NCBI GenBank assembly: GCA_024680555.1
Contig: JAILCC010000016.1
Span: 302,393 to 366,392, forward strand
DNA length: 64,000 bases
Reading direction: 5' to 3'
Source of the DNA: a bacterium
Lineage (GTDB): Bacteria; Cyanobacteriota; Vampirovibrionia; Gastranaerophilales; JAILCC01
Shown piece after piece: positions 1-10,343 of this stretch. Under the pieces are notes generated by a model, which saw only the letters and a program-made list of their open reading frames with translations, ran no database searches and was not told the DNA's origin. The first letter of the stretch is position 1, and the number at the start of each line of letters is the position of its first letter. The translations under genes were made by a program, and so were the position numbers.

Positions 1-68
1 CTTCAACAATACCTGTAAACATAGTCCAAACCTTTCATGGAAATTATAGCATGAAAATACCAGTAAAG

Positions 69-1106
69 TTACTGTTTGCAAATAACCCAAAGATTATCAC
101 TATTTGCAGGTCTCGGACTCCAGTCATAACTTTTTTGATATGTTGCGTATGCATGAACATTACCTGACTTGTTGTACATTTCGGACGTCCAAAAAGGAGC
201 TCTCTCCGTAATTCCATAACTTGCAGCTCTCGCCGCATTATAATCCCCTCTTTTTCCGTTTAAATTGTCATATAAAGTTTTTGTGATTTCCTCAGCCTCG
301 GTTTTTGTCGGCAGATGTTCCCGTCCGCCGCACTGGTGCATTGCGCCAACCCAATAGCTTTCTTCCACCTTACAATAATCTTTGTCCATTATAGCCAAAC
401 AATCAGCCATAGTTGCGGGCTTTTGAACTTTTTGTGCTTTCGTAAAACATGCTCCGTTCATCGTAAAGGCACATTCAACTCCGAGATTGTTTGCCGAATT
501 AAAAGTAAATACATCCTTATTTAATTCATTTGGAGGGCTTGAACCGTTTACATCGTAAATACCCGATATGCAGGCCGTAGAAGAAGAAAGTTTGTCTTCC
601 GACCACTTAGGAGCATTATTAGGGTTTATATCACAGGCTTTGTCATACGTTACTATAAAGGGAATTCCGTCAGCAGTCATAAAAGCAGCCGTTTTATCAA
701 AATCAGTTCCTTCTTTTGGTAAAATTCCAAAATGAACAGGCTCTTTGGTTTTTGAGATATCCCACCCTTGCGGAAGCATTTCGGTTATTACCTTTTTTGA
801 AGACCAACAATCTTGAACATCAGAATTATCACATATTTTTACAATATGAAAATGTTTTGAAAGCTCTTTTACATAGCTTAGAGTTCCGTCATAGCCGTTT
901 ACACCCGACAATGATAACATTTTATCACTGGCTGTACTGAATTTCACTTTAGTAACTTCAGCCTGAGAGGATATAAGTTTTTGCCTGATAAGTAAATTAA
1001 ATACCAGCATAACAATTACGGCAACCACCCCGATAATCATAAGTGTCGTCAATACCTCTGCAAGCGTAAATGCTGATTTTTTCTTATATATTAGACCTCT
1101 AATCAT
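69..1106 (-). CDS. Type IV pilin-like protein with Cys-rich C-terminal domain
   Basis: 345 aa. The N-terminus is a class III prepilin signal: a short basic leader (KKKSA), then FTLAEV with Glu at mature position 5, then a hydrophobic helix to about residue 42. Residue -1 is Ala rather than the usual Gly, as in the second pilin at 34.2-35.1 kb. The rest should be exposed after cleavage by a prepilin peptidase. The last 100 residues contain several Cys, a CGGRE-LPT stretch, then FWTSEMY and a terminal LWVICK. That pattern resembles Fib_succ_major/C-type-lectin-like adhesive domains; this is a resemblance only. The start is the ATG at 1106; a TATAAT box ends 6 bases upstream and no Shine-Dalgarno is visible. 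It could be a minor pilin or a pseudopilin. Confidence 0.8.
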   Translation of the reverse strand: MIRGLIYKKKSAFTLAEVLTTLMIIGVVAVIVMLVFNLLIRQKLISSQAEVTKVKFSTASDKMLSLSGVNGYDGTLSYVKELSKHFHIVKICDNSDVQDCWSSKKVITEMLPQGWDISKTKEPVHFGILPKEGTDFDKTAAFMTADGIPFIVTYDKACDINPNNAPKWSEDKLSSSTACISGIYDVNGSSPPNELNKDVFTFNSANNLGVECAFTMNGACFTKAQKVQKPATMADCLAIMDKDYCKVEESYWVGAMHQCGGREHLPTKTEAEEITKTLYDNLNGKRGDYNAARAASYGITERAPFWTSEMYNKSGNVHAYATYQKSYDWSPRPANSDNLWVICKQ

Positions 1107-1112
1107 ACTTGT

Positions 1113-1141
1113 ATTATAACAAATTTGGGAATTTCAAACAA
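1113..1141 (-). promoter_or_regulatory. Sigma-70 promoter of the pilin gene, leaderless type
   Basis: On the minus strand, -35 TTGTTT (1141-1136) is followed after 17 bp by a perfect -10 TATAAT (1118-1113). Only six bases (ACAAGT) separate the -10 from the ATG at 1106, so transcription should begin at or next to the start codon. Confidence 0.6.
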
Positions 1142-1287
1142 CAAATATCCCGAAAATTCTATTTATTGCTACAATACAAGTCGCAAATATCAGCCCATTT
1201 TTAGCATATCTTGTGTCGGTACACAATTACTTTTGCAATATTTAATTCAAGCAGAAATTTCCGTGCAAAGTTTTGTAACTTTATTAG

Positions 1288-3786
<2,499 letters not shown>

Positions 3787-3788
3787 TT

Positions 3789-4391
3789 ATGTGCAGCATT
3801 TTTGATAAAATATTTTATTTCTTCATAAAAACACTGATGCTGATTTATATGCATATCCTGTACAAACTTGAAATGCATGGGAGAGAAATTGTTCCGCAAA
3901 AAGGCGGAGTGCTCATTGTCGGCAATCATTCCAGTTGGATAGATATTCCCATTGTGGTAAATGCAGTAAAAAGACGTTTTTGGTTTGTATCAGGCGATTT
4001 TATATTGAAAAATCCAATTATGGCGACAATGCTAAAACACCTTTGTGTTATTCGGCTGTCAAAAAAGAACAGTAAACAAGGAATAGATGAAACCGTTGAA
4101 AAGCTCAAAGCAGGCGAAGCCGTCTGCATTTTTCCGGAGGGCGAACTTACAAAAACAGGAGAGATGCAACGGTTCAGAAACGGTGTAGTAAAAATTCAAC
4201 AATCCGCAAATGTTCCTGTTATACCTTTTCATATAGATGGTGCATTTGATGTTTGGAGCAAAAAACAAACAAAGCAGCTATTTTTCAAAAAAATAAAAAT
4301 ACATTTTGGAAAGCCCTTTATGCCGTCTGCACAAGGTGATGCAGAAATCGCTGCCGAAATAAAATCAAAAGTTGAAGAGCTCATTTGTTAA
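3789..4391 (+). CDS. 1-acyl-sn-glycerol-3-phosphate acyltransferase (PlsC-like)
   Basis: 200 aa lysophospholipid acyltransferase, expected to transfer an acyl chain to lysophosphatidic acid at the inner membrane. Motif I is NHSSWID (HX4D) near residue 46 and motif III is FPEGELTKTG near residue 114. A hydrophobic N-terminal stretch (FYFFIKTLMLIYMHIL) probably anchors it. It starts 2 bases after the gyrB stop and is probably co-transcribed. Its stop codon overlaps the upstream half of the regulatory repeat of the next gene. Confidence 0.85.
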   Translation: MCSIFDKIFYFFIKTLMLIYMHILYKLEMHGREIVPQKGGVLIVGNHSSWIDIPIVVNAVKRRFWFVSGDFILKNPIMATMLKHLCVIRLSKKNSKQGIDETVEKLKAGEAVCIFPEGELTKTGEMQRFRNGVVKIQQSANVPVIPFHIDGAFDVWSKKQTKQLFFKKIKIHFGKPFMPSAQGDAEIAAEIKSKVEELIC

Positions 4392-4402
4392 GTTTTGTAA
4401 AT
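4384..4402 (+). promoter_or_regulatory. Tandem TTTGT(T/A)AA repeats upstream of a sigma-28 promoter
   Basis: Two direct repeats, TTTGTTAAG (4384-4392) and TTTGTAAAT (4394-4402), are spaced exactly 10 bp apart. The G of the proximal copy (4397) is 43 bp before the first base of the -10 element at 4440. The same arrangement occurs at 44.3, 57.5 and 58.4 kb. Confidence 0.55.
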
Positions 4403-4419
4403 TTATTTATCCTAAATCC

Positions 4420-4447
4420 TAAAGTTTTTGGGGAAATATGCCGATAT
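4420..4447 (+). promoter_or_regulatory. Sigma-28 (FliA/SigD-type) promoter
   Basis: TAAAGTTT (4420-4427), a 12-bp spacer, then GCCGATAT (4440-4447). This is TAAA-N16-GCCGATAT, matching the known SigD/FliA consensus TAAA-N14/16-GCCGATA(A/T). It lies 35 bp upstream of the small gene at 4482. Confidence 0.8.
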
Positions 4448-4481
4448 AAGACATGCAATCACAAGAAAAGGAGTATCGAAC

Positions 4482-4682
4482 ATGGATAACATTTCAAACA
4501 AAGCACAGTCTCTTTTGAAGTTTGGTTTACAACTTGATGTAACTAAAGCAAAAGATGTTCTGGGAAAAGATAGTGTTAAAGCGCGAGATATTTTGAGCAG
4601 TGATAAAGACTCTAAAATTGATAAGATGTCAGATATCTTCCCACGCAGCAACGACGGCGATATGGACGACTTATTAAGTTAA
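4482..4682 (+). CDS. Small charged protein of unknown function (66 aa), sigma-28 unit
   Basis: 66 aa, not recognised. It has a Ser/Lys/Asp-rich sequence with a possible amphipathic helix (NKAQSLLKFGLQL) and an acidic tail ending DGDMDDLLS. There is no signal peptide, membrane segment or cysteine. The start is the ATG at 4482, preceded by AAAAGGAG at a good distance; an in-frame ATG 54 bases upstream lies inside the sigma-28 promoter spacer and is excluded. The gene forms an isolated unit: tandem repeats and sigma-28 promoter upstream, own terminator downstream. The co-regulated genes encode EF-hand coiled-coil proteins, so a role with them is possible but not shown. An anti-sigma role is conceivable but no FlgM signature is visible. 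Confidence 0.7.
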   Translation: MDNISNKAQSLLKFGLQLDVTKAKDVLGKDSVKARDILSSDKDSKIDKMSDIFPRSNDGDMDDLLS

Positions 4683-4685
4683 ATT

Positions 4686-6515
4686 TTATAATCTATCCAC
4701 ATTTTCAATTGCAGGACTTTCGAGTCCTGTTTTATTTTGTTCGGAAATTAAAGGTATCATAAAGCCAAACTTGCTGCCTTTTCCTTCTTCACTTTCGGCA
4801 AAAACTTTTCCGCCGTGATGCTTTTCAATTGCAACTTTGACCAAATGAAGTCCCAAACCCGTTCCCTTAACCGTATGGGCTTTGTTTTCCACTCTGTAAA
4901 ATCTATCAAATAATTTTGGCAAATGTTCTTTCGGAATACCAATGCCAAAATCTTCAACCGTACAAACAAAATTTTCTTTATTGTCATCCAAATATGCGGA
5001 TATGTTTATATTGCTATCATTATTTGAATATTTCAAAGCATTGCTTAATAAGTTTTTCAATACCCTTTCAATACTGTCCTGATTTATATATAAGTTAGGA
5101 ATATCTTCCGCAACAGAAACATTGAATACTATATTTTTTTCCTGAGCCAAAAGTTTCATGGAATTTACGGTATTTTCGATTATTGGTCTTACATCCATAA
5201 AGCCTCTTTCGATTTTTACATTTTCGGCGTCAAGCCTTGAAAAATCAAGAATTTCATTAACCATATTATTTAATCTCTTTGCCTCTTGGTCCATAATTTG
5301 CAAGAACTCTTGTTTTGTCGCCTCATCAAAATCGGAATTGAAGTTGCACAGTGTATCTATATAACTGCGCAAAACCGTAACCGGAGTTCTGAGTTCGTGG
5401 CTGACATTTGAAATAAATCCACTCTTGAGTTTATCTATTTCAGCCTCTTTAGTAACATCATGGAGAACTACAATATAGCCGAGATATTCCTGACTTGCCG
5501 TAAAAATAGGCGACATAAGAACTTTATATACCTTATTATCAATATTCGTTTGATATGCAAGCGGTGTCTTTTGCATTTCTTCCAGTGGAGATTCTTTAAA
5601 TTCTTTGATGTGTTCGACAAAAGGCAGAGCACCCTCTGTGTCAGAATAAGTATTGATATCTGCACCGATAAACTCATCAATTGAAACCTTTAACATATCC
5701 GCACCTGCATTATTCAGCAGAATAACGTTGTCTGCGCTGTCACACACAATAACGCCGTTTGCAATACTCATCAGAACTGATTCCAATTTGTTCTTTTCAT
5801 AAGTTAATTCATCAATATTTTTTTCTTCGTATTGACGGAGTTTTGTTGACATATTATTAAACTCGTCAAAAAGCAGTTTAATTTCACCCCAAAGTTCTTT
5901 CCCTTTCAATTTATACCCGAATTCTCCAGAAGAAATTTTTCTTACACCATAGGAAAGAAGCGATATTTGCCTTGTTACAATGAGTGTATTTATCAAAACT
6001 GCAAGCAAAGATAAAACCCACATTATTGAAAATATGGTCAAAATTGATGCTCTTGCCGCTTTTGATACGGTAGAAATCGACTTCCCCGTAAATCCTACTT
6101 CTACGGAACCTGCGGGAGCATTATCCTTATACATAGGAACATCAATTAAGAACGAATTTTTGGGTGATTTATCACTCTTTTCACCTGCGGAAAAATACAC
6201 ATCCGCATTTTTATCTTTATAATTTATGAATTCTATATCTTGATTATCTTTCAATAATTCGTCCGTATATATCTTCAATCTGGCATTTTGTTCTTCTTTA
6301 GGAAAATCTCCGGTCAAAATCACACTTTCCGAAGCAAGCGTTTTTGTCAGCATCAGCGCAAAGTTGTTATAACTTTCCGTTATTTTCTGCTGAGTTTTAT
6401 CTATGGCAATAAATGCCATAAAAAATATAAACAGAGAACTTAGTACCCAAAAGATAATAATTATTCTGCTCTGGTTATTCATGCTAAGAAGAGATATTTT
6501 AGAAATCTTTTTCAT
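4686..6515 (-). CDS. Membrane sensor histidine kinase (WalK/PhoR type)
   Basis: 609 aa. A first membrane helix (about residues 17-38) and a second (about 158-180) flank an extracytoplasmic sensor region of about 120 residues. HAMP, PAS (ANGVIVCDSADNVILLNNAG) and a HisKA domain follow, with phospho-acceptor His373 in SHELRTP. The HATPase shows NLLSNALKYS, EDFGIGIP and KGTGLGLHLVK. All catalytic boxes are intact. No response regulator is adjacent, so its partner is unknown. The chosen ATG at 6515 lies 6 bases after a TATAAT box without a Shine-Dalgarno; a TTG at 6533 overlaps the promoter. The 3' coding end overlaps the terminator of the convergent small gene. Confidence 0.88.
   Translation of the reverse strand: MKKISKISLLSMNNQSRIIIIFWVLSSLFIFFMAFIAIDKTQQKITESYNNFALMLTKTLASESVILTGDFPKEEQNARLKIYTDELLKDNQDIEFINYKDKNADVYFSAGEKSDKSPKNSFLIDVPMYKDNAPAGSVEVGFTGKSISTVSKAARASILTIFSIMWVLSLLAVLINTLIVTRQISLLSYGVRKISSGEFGYKLKGKELWGEIKLLFDEFNNMSTKLRQYEEKNIDELTYEKNKLESVLMSIANGVIVCDSADNVILLNNAGADMLKVSIDEFIGADINTYSDTEGALPFVEHIKEFKESPLEEMQKTPLAYQTNIDNKVYKVLMSPIFTASQEYLGYIVVLHDVTKEAEIDKLKSGFISNVSHELRTPVTVLRSYIDTLCNFNSDFDEATKQEFLQIMDQEAKRLNNMVNEILDFSRLDAENVKIERGFMDVRPIIENTVNSMKLLAQEKNIVFNVSVAEDIPNLYINQDSIERVLKNLLSNALKYSNNDSNINISAYLDDNKENFVCTVEDFGIGIPKEHLPKLFDRFYRVENKAHTVKGTGLGLHLVKVAIEKHHGGKVFAESEEGKGSKFGFMIPLISEQNKTGLESPAIENVDRL
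4712..4739 (+). terminator. Rho-independent terminator for the 66-aa gene
   Basis: The hairpin CAGGACT-TTCG-AGTCCTG with a stable UUCG-type loop is followed by GTTTTATTTTG. It lies 30 bases after the stop of the small gene and inside the 3' coding end of the convergent kinase gene. Confidence 0.75.
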
Positions 6516-6521
6516 ACCACA

Positions 6522-6527
6522 ATTATA
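6522..6527 (-). promoter_or_regulatory. Extended -10 (TGC-TATAAT), leaderless type
   Basis: On the minus strand, TGC-TATAAT ends six bases (TGTGGT) before the kinase ATG at 6515, with no Shine-Dalgarno between them. No good -35 is visible, which the extended -10 could compensate for. Confidence 0.55.
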
Positions 6528-6557
6528 GCACAAATATTAAGAAATATTTACAAAGCA

Positions 6558-7376
6558 TTACTCATTAAATAGCCTAAATCTATTTTTCAATACTTTTTCA
6601 AGCGTTTTGCCCAATCCTGCATGTTTTTTGAACAAAACCGTATTATATTTTTCTATCTCGCCGTTAGATATTTCTTTCAACTGATTATCAAGCAGTTTGG
6701 TTAAATCTTTTTCTATATAAGCAGTAAACTCATCTTTGTCTATATAGCCCTCAACAATAATAGGTCTGCCTATATCCACCATAACTTCAGGCAAACCCTG
6801 GCGCAAAAATGGGTATTGAATAGCTATGGGAACAAGATTTACTTTATCCACTTTTTGTGCAATATACGCAAGTCCTTTTTGCAATTCAAGCGGTCTGTGG
6901 TTGGGCGGTTTTATTACACCTTGAGGAAACATCCACAATGAAGTTCTTTCATTTTGGATAAAGTCAACGGAATACTGCATAGAACGCAAAATAGACTTGG
7001 GTGACTTTTTATCAATTGAAAAAGCACCTACATATCTCAACAGAGGGAAACTCAACAAGTCCTCTATCATCATATTTGTTTTTTCTTTAAATAAAAAGTG
7101 GTATAAACAATAGCCGATAAGCCCATCCCACCAACAAGTATGCTGGGTGTAAAAGATGCAGGCAGCTTCTTTGTTACGCATTTCAAAATGCTCGGGGTGT
7201 TTTACTCTGATAGAATAAAATCTGCGCTGAAGCGCCATTTTTATATAGAAATGCCAAACTGCACGCCATCTGGGGTGGTCATGTTCCGCCTTAATAAACG
7301 GATCAGCTTTGTGACGTTTTAAGGACGGCTCTATATAACTGTATTCACTCTCTTGTTTTTCTTCTCTTGCTTGCAT
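6558..7376 (-). CDS. Lysophospholipid acyltransferase-family protein
   Basis: 272 aa, PlsC-like fold. Motif I is QHTCWWDG (HX4D). The usual FPEG of motif III is FPQG here (MFPQGVIKPP), a variant found in other branches of the family. It probably acylates a glycerolipid or other membrane acceptor; the substrate cannot be told. There is no obvious membrane helix. The start at ATG 7376 is preferred because the upstream in-frame TTG (7409) overlaps the -10 of a good promoter; AAGG lies 5' of the chosen ATG. The neighbours are the sensor kinase and miaB on the same strand, each with its own spacing. Confidence 0.75.
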   Translation of the reverse strand: MQAREEKQESEYSYIEPSLKRHKADPFIKAEHDHPRWRAVWHFYIKMALQRRFYSIRVKHPEHFEMRNKEAACIFYTQHTCWWDGLIGYCLYHFLFKEKTNMMIEDLLSFPLLRYVGAFSIDKKSPKSILRSMQYSVDFIQNERTSLWMFPQGVIKPPNHRPLELQKGLAYIAQKVDKVNLVPIAIQYPFLRQGLPEVMVDIGRPIIVEGYIDKDEFTAYIEKDLTKLLDNQLKEISNGEIEKYNTVLFKKHAGLGKTLEKVLKNRFRLFNE

Positions 7377-7400
7377 AAAATACCATATATACCTTGCACA

Positions 7401-7429
7401 AGTATACAAAATTTCGTCACCCTTGCCAA
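7401..7429 (-). promoter_or_regulatory. Sigma-70 promoter of the acyltransferase gene
   Basis: On the minus strand, TTGGCA (7429-7424), a 17-bp spacer, then TATACT (7406-7401). This places the RNA start about 18 bases upstream of ATG 7376 and decides against the upstream TTG. Confidence 0.65.
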
Positions 7430-7440
7430 ATACTTAACAA

Positions 7441-8766
7441 TTAGTTGACAATTTCACCTTTCAGACACCAGTCTAACGCTTCATTCATTTTCACATTTAC
7501 AAGCGTACCAACCATATCTAAACTTCCCGCAAAATGTATAACTTTATTATTTCTTGTTCTGCCTGTCATTATGCCTTCTTTATTTTTGGCATCATGTTCC
7601 TCAACAAGAACCTCAAGGGTTTTGCCGATATATTTTTCATTAGATATTTTAGAACTTGCTTTAACTTTATCGTTCAAAATTCTGAGTCGTTCTTTTTTTA
7701 CATCGTTAGATATAAATCTGTCTTTCCACGTAGCGGCAGGTGTTTGACGGCGGGGGGAATATGCAGCTGTATTGGAATAATCAAGCTGCGCTTCATCTAT
7801 AACGCTCAAAGTTTCTTCAAATTGCTCTTGTGTTTCTCCCGGAAAACCGACAATAAAATCGGATGTTATGGTTACATTTTCAACCCTGTCACGTATTTTT
7901 TTGCAAATATCCAAATACTCTGCCCTTGTATAGCGGCGCTTCATATTTTTAAGAACTTCATCGGAACCCGACTGCATCGGTATATGAAAACATTCCGAAA
8001 CCTTTTCTATACTTGCAACCGTGTCAATTAAATCATCGGAAATATCAGTCGGATACGAAGTCAAAAATCTTATTCTTAAAATTTCATCAATTTGCGAAAG
8101 CTCTTTTAATAAGTTTGCAAGATTTATGTCGGGATTGCTCTGGTCTCGTCCGTAACTGTCAACAGTTTGCCCGAGCAGAGTTATTTCTTTAAAACCTTGC
8201 TTAGCCGCATCTTTTGCTTCTTTTATTATCTGTTCCCAATTTCTGCTTCTTTGTCTGCCTCTTACATAAGGCACAACGCAGTATGTGCAAAAATAATCAC
8301 ATCCGTCAATAATCGGAATCCAGGCATTAAGAGATTTTGCCCTTATAATTCTTCCGTCTTCTTCATCCCTCAAAATAGGATTCTTTTCTATTGCAATAAC
8401 CTGCTCGCCATCCTCAACTTTTTTTATAATGTCAGGCAGCGCAGGAATATTTAATGTTCCAAAAACGAAATCAACATACGGCGCCCTCCTGCGTACAAGC
8501 TCTTTATCTTGCTGCGCAACACAACCGCACATTCCTATTTTTAAAGAAGGTTTGTTTTTCTTTAATTTTCCCCAATAGCCAAGCTGACTATACGCTTTAT
8601 CGGCAGATAGCTGACGAATATTACAAGTATTTATTATTAAAAGGTCTGCATCTTTCTCGTTATCAACGGCATCATAGCCCAAATTAGACAACATCCCCAA
8701 AATTCTTTCGGTATCGGATTTGTTCATCTGACACCCGAGTGTTTCTATATAAACATACTTTTGCAT
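7441..8766 (-). CDS. miaB: tRNA-2-methylthio-N6-dimethylallyladenosine synthase
   Basis: 441 aa radical-SAM methylthiotransferase acting on i6A37 of tRNAs that read UNN codons. The UPF0004 domain carries the auxiliary Fe-S cysteines (GCQMNKSD, NTCNIRQ, MCGCVAQQ). The radical SAM CxxxCxxC is CDYFCTYC, near residue 157, followed by VVPYVRGRQRSR. A C-terminal TRAM domain ends the protein. NTCNIR and the overall pattern favour MiaB over RimO. The start is ATG 8766 with GGAG upstream. miaA, which makes its substrate, lies 1.6 kb away on the other strand. Confidence 0.93.
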   Translation of the reverse strand: MQKYVYIETLGCQMNKSDTERILGMLSNLGYDAVDNEKDADLLIINTCNIRQLSADKAYSQLGYWGKLKKNKPSLKIGMCGCVAQQDKELVRRRAPYVDFVFGTLNIPALPDIIKKVEDGEQVIAIEKNPILRDEEDGRIIRAKSLNAWIPIIDGCDYFCTYCVVPYVRGRQRSRNWEQIIKEAKDAAKQGFKEITLLGQTVDSYGRDQSNPDINLANLLKELSQIDEILRIRFLTSYPTDISDDLIDTVASIEKVSECFHIPMQSGSDEVLKNMKRRYTRAEYLDICKKIRDRVENVTITSDFIVGFPGETQEQFEETLSVIDEAQLDYSNTAAYSPRRQTPAATWKDRFISNDVKKERLRILNDKVKASSKISNEKYIGKTLEVLVEEHDAKNKEGIMTGRTRNNKVIHFAGSLDMVGTLVNVKMNEALDWCLKGEIVN

Positions 8767-8840
8767 ATTCGCTCCAAATAAATCAAACGCTGATTTTAAG
8801 GTAGCACAAAGATATACATTGTTCTACACAAATACATTTT

Positions 8841-8868
8841 AGATATGTAACAATATTTTTACATATCT
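8841..8868. promoter_or_regulatory. Perfect inverted repeat upstream of a sigma-28 promoter
   Basis: AGATATGTAA (8841-8850) and TTACATATCT (8859-8868) form perfect 10-base arms around an 8-base spacer. The site ends 10 bp before the -35 at 8879. It occupies about the position where the other sigma-28 units carry tandem TTTTGTAAA repeats, so it may be an operator for the same or a related regulator. Confidence 0.5.
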
Positions 8869-8878
8869 CGGGAAAAAT

Positions 8879-8906
8879 TAAATTTTTTCATTAAATATGC
8901 CGATAT
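8879..8906 (+). promoter_or_regulatory. Sigma-28 (FliA/SigD-type) promoter
   Basis: TAAATTTT (8879-8886), a 12-bp spacer, then GCCGATAT (8899-8906): TAAA-N16-GCCGATAT. It lies 55 bp upstream of the 166-aa gene. Confidence 0.75.
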
Positions 8907-8961
8907 ACGTTTTGGCAAAACATGCCGCTAATTTTCACATGCTTTTAAAGGAGTATTTCAA

Positions 8962-9462
8962 ATGGCAGGAATAAGCGCTGTCAACATGCTTGGATATATG
9001 AATAAATTGTCTGCTGCTTTTCAGGGACAACCTCTCACTCCTGCAACAAAGGCAAAACTAACAGCACTGGGGTATGATACAAGCTCAATCAAGACCGAAG
9101 CAGAAGGCAGAATGAAACTGCAGGAATTGCTGTTGGATAAAACTCAAAGCTCAGACAAGACCAAAAAAACCAATAAAAGCAATGGTGAAGATTATGTAAT
9201 GGCAAAGGTTAAACGGTTAGCAGATGAGTTGAATGTAAGCTACTCTGATGACGATACCGTTGATGACATCATAAACAGAATCACTACAAAAGTAGAAGAA
9301 CTAATGGCAAAAGCCGGCGATGACAAGGACAAAAAAGCTGATGCGATATACTACGGCGGCAGACTGAATGAAGTTAAAAGAATGCTGGAGTCACAAATTG
9401 ACCTGAGTGGGACAATGAATATGACTGCAAATATGAACATAGCCTTTCACGGGCTTTATTAA
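8962..9462 (+). CDS. Protein of unknown function (166 aa), sigma-28 unit
   Basis: 166 aa, family not recognised. It is mostly predicted helix with a charged middle (DKTQSSDKTKKTNKSNGED), an acidic patch (SYSDDDTVDDII) and a Met/Asn-rich C-terminus ending FHGLY. There is no cysteine, signal peptide or membrane helix. The start is ATG 8962 with AAAGGAG upstream. It is driven by a sigma-28 promoter with a palindrome just upstream, so it belongs with the other sigma-28 units. Export by a flagellar or other non-Sec route is possible but unproven. No strong terminator follows. Confidence 0.75.
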   Translation: MAGISAVNMLGYMNKLSAAFQGQPLTPATKAKLTALGYDTSSIKTEAEGRMKLQELLLDKTQSSDKTKKTNKSNGEDYVMAKVKRLADELNVSYSDDDTVDDIINRITTKVEELMAKAGDDKDKKADAIYYGGRLNEVKRMLESQIDLSGTMNMTANMNIAFHGLY

Positions 9463-9498
9463 GTTAAAAAGTGAAAGCGAAAAGTTCTGTTTTATGCT

Positions 9499-9504
9499 AA
9501 AATA
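9499..9504 (+). promoter_or_regulatory. Extended -10 element
   Basis: TGC-TAAAAT lies 20 bases before the ATG at 9525, with a Shine-Dalgarno (AAAGGA) between. It is a probable promoter for the membrane protein and perhaps for the miaA-mnmG run that follows. Confidence 0.45.
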
Positions 9505-9524
9505 AGTCCGTAAAGGATTTATTT

Positions 9525-10343
9525 ATGCTTATTGATGTTTTAAAAGAAGCCCTGCGCTTGATGAAAAAAAATATGAACCTTACCCAGCTTGTCTTTTTGC
9601 TGTTCATTTTGGTGACGATTTTTATTCCGGTTATGGCAGGTGTTAAACTCAATGTGAGAATAATCCCTATGGTTGTTCTGTTTTTTGCAGTGCTCTGTGC
9701 GTTTTTTGCAGGGTTGTTTTTTGCATTTAAAAAATCTTTGGACTATGATACAAACCCGCCAAAATCAGATAACATCTATGACCTGCCACCGTTATATTTT
9801 GCAGAGTTTTTCCAAGGTGTCGGCAAATACACAAAAACATTCATCTTTGCTGGTATTTTGGTGCTTTTAATTTTATTTTTGACGATTTTGACTCACAATT
9901 ATATTATTGACCATTATATCGGTATCCCGCAAAGTTTAATTAACGCTGCTCGTTCGGGAATTTTAAATGATAATGCCCAAATTATCAACCTCATTAACTC
10001 CCTAAGTCCGAGCGACCAAACAAAAATATTAAAGTTGAGCTCAGTAACACTACTTTCAATGTGCTTTTTCGGATATATTACGGTGTTATATCCGGTTATC
10101 CTTGTTACGGAAGAAAAAAATTTCTTTATATCGTTCTTTGAATCATTACGTATTTTGGCAAAAAATATGCCGATAAGCATCATCATTTTTATATTTTTCA
10201 ACTTGCTTCTTACTATTGCAGGAATGGCAGGCGCAGTTTTTGCAAACAGCATAATTCTGTCTGTCATCTGCATTTTGCTGCAATGTTATTTGAATGTATG
10301 GTACATTTTATCCCTGTTTGTATATTATGAAAAAACAAAATAA
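9525..10343 (+). CDS. Integral membrane protein of unknown function
   Basis: 272 aa. Hydrophobic segments lie at about residues 20-40, 46-70, 102-125, 175-198, 214-235 and 240-265, so about six membrane helices are likely. The loop after helix 3 is polar (residues 125-170). The overall pattern recalls DUF975-like glycine/phenylalanine-rich bacterial membrane proteins, but I cannot assign a family. Its last 17 bases overlap the start of miaA, which suggests co-transcription and translational coupling. Confidence 0.75.
   Translation: MLIDVLKEALRLMKKNMNLTQLVFLLFILVTIFIPVMAGVKLNVRIIPMVVLFFAVLCAFFAGLFFAFKKSLDYDTNPPKSDNIYDLPPLYFAEFFQGVGKYTKTFIFAGILVLLILFLTILTHNYIIDHYIGIPQSLINAARSGILNDNAQIINLINSLSPSDQTKILKLSSVTLLSMCFFGYITVLYPVILVTEEKNFFISFFESLRILAKNMPISIIIFIFFNLLLTIAGMAGAVFANSIILSVICILLQCYLNVWYILSLFVYYEKTK

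Noticed and set aside
7092..7120. TAAA followed by GCCGATAA, like a sigma-28 promoter
   Set aside because: The spacing is 17, it lies antisense inside the acyltransferase gene, has no tandem repeat at 42 bp and no gene follows in that direction.
10169..10176. GCCGATAA in the plus strand
   Set aside because: No TAAA at N14-16 upstream and it is inside the coding region of the membrane protein.
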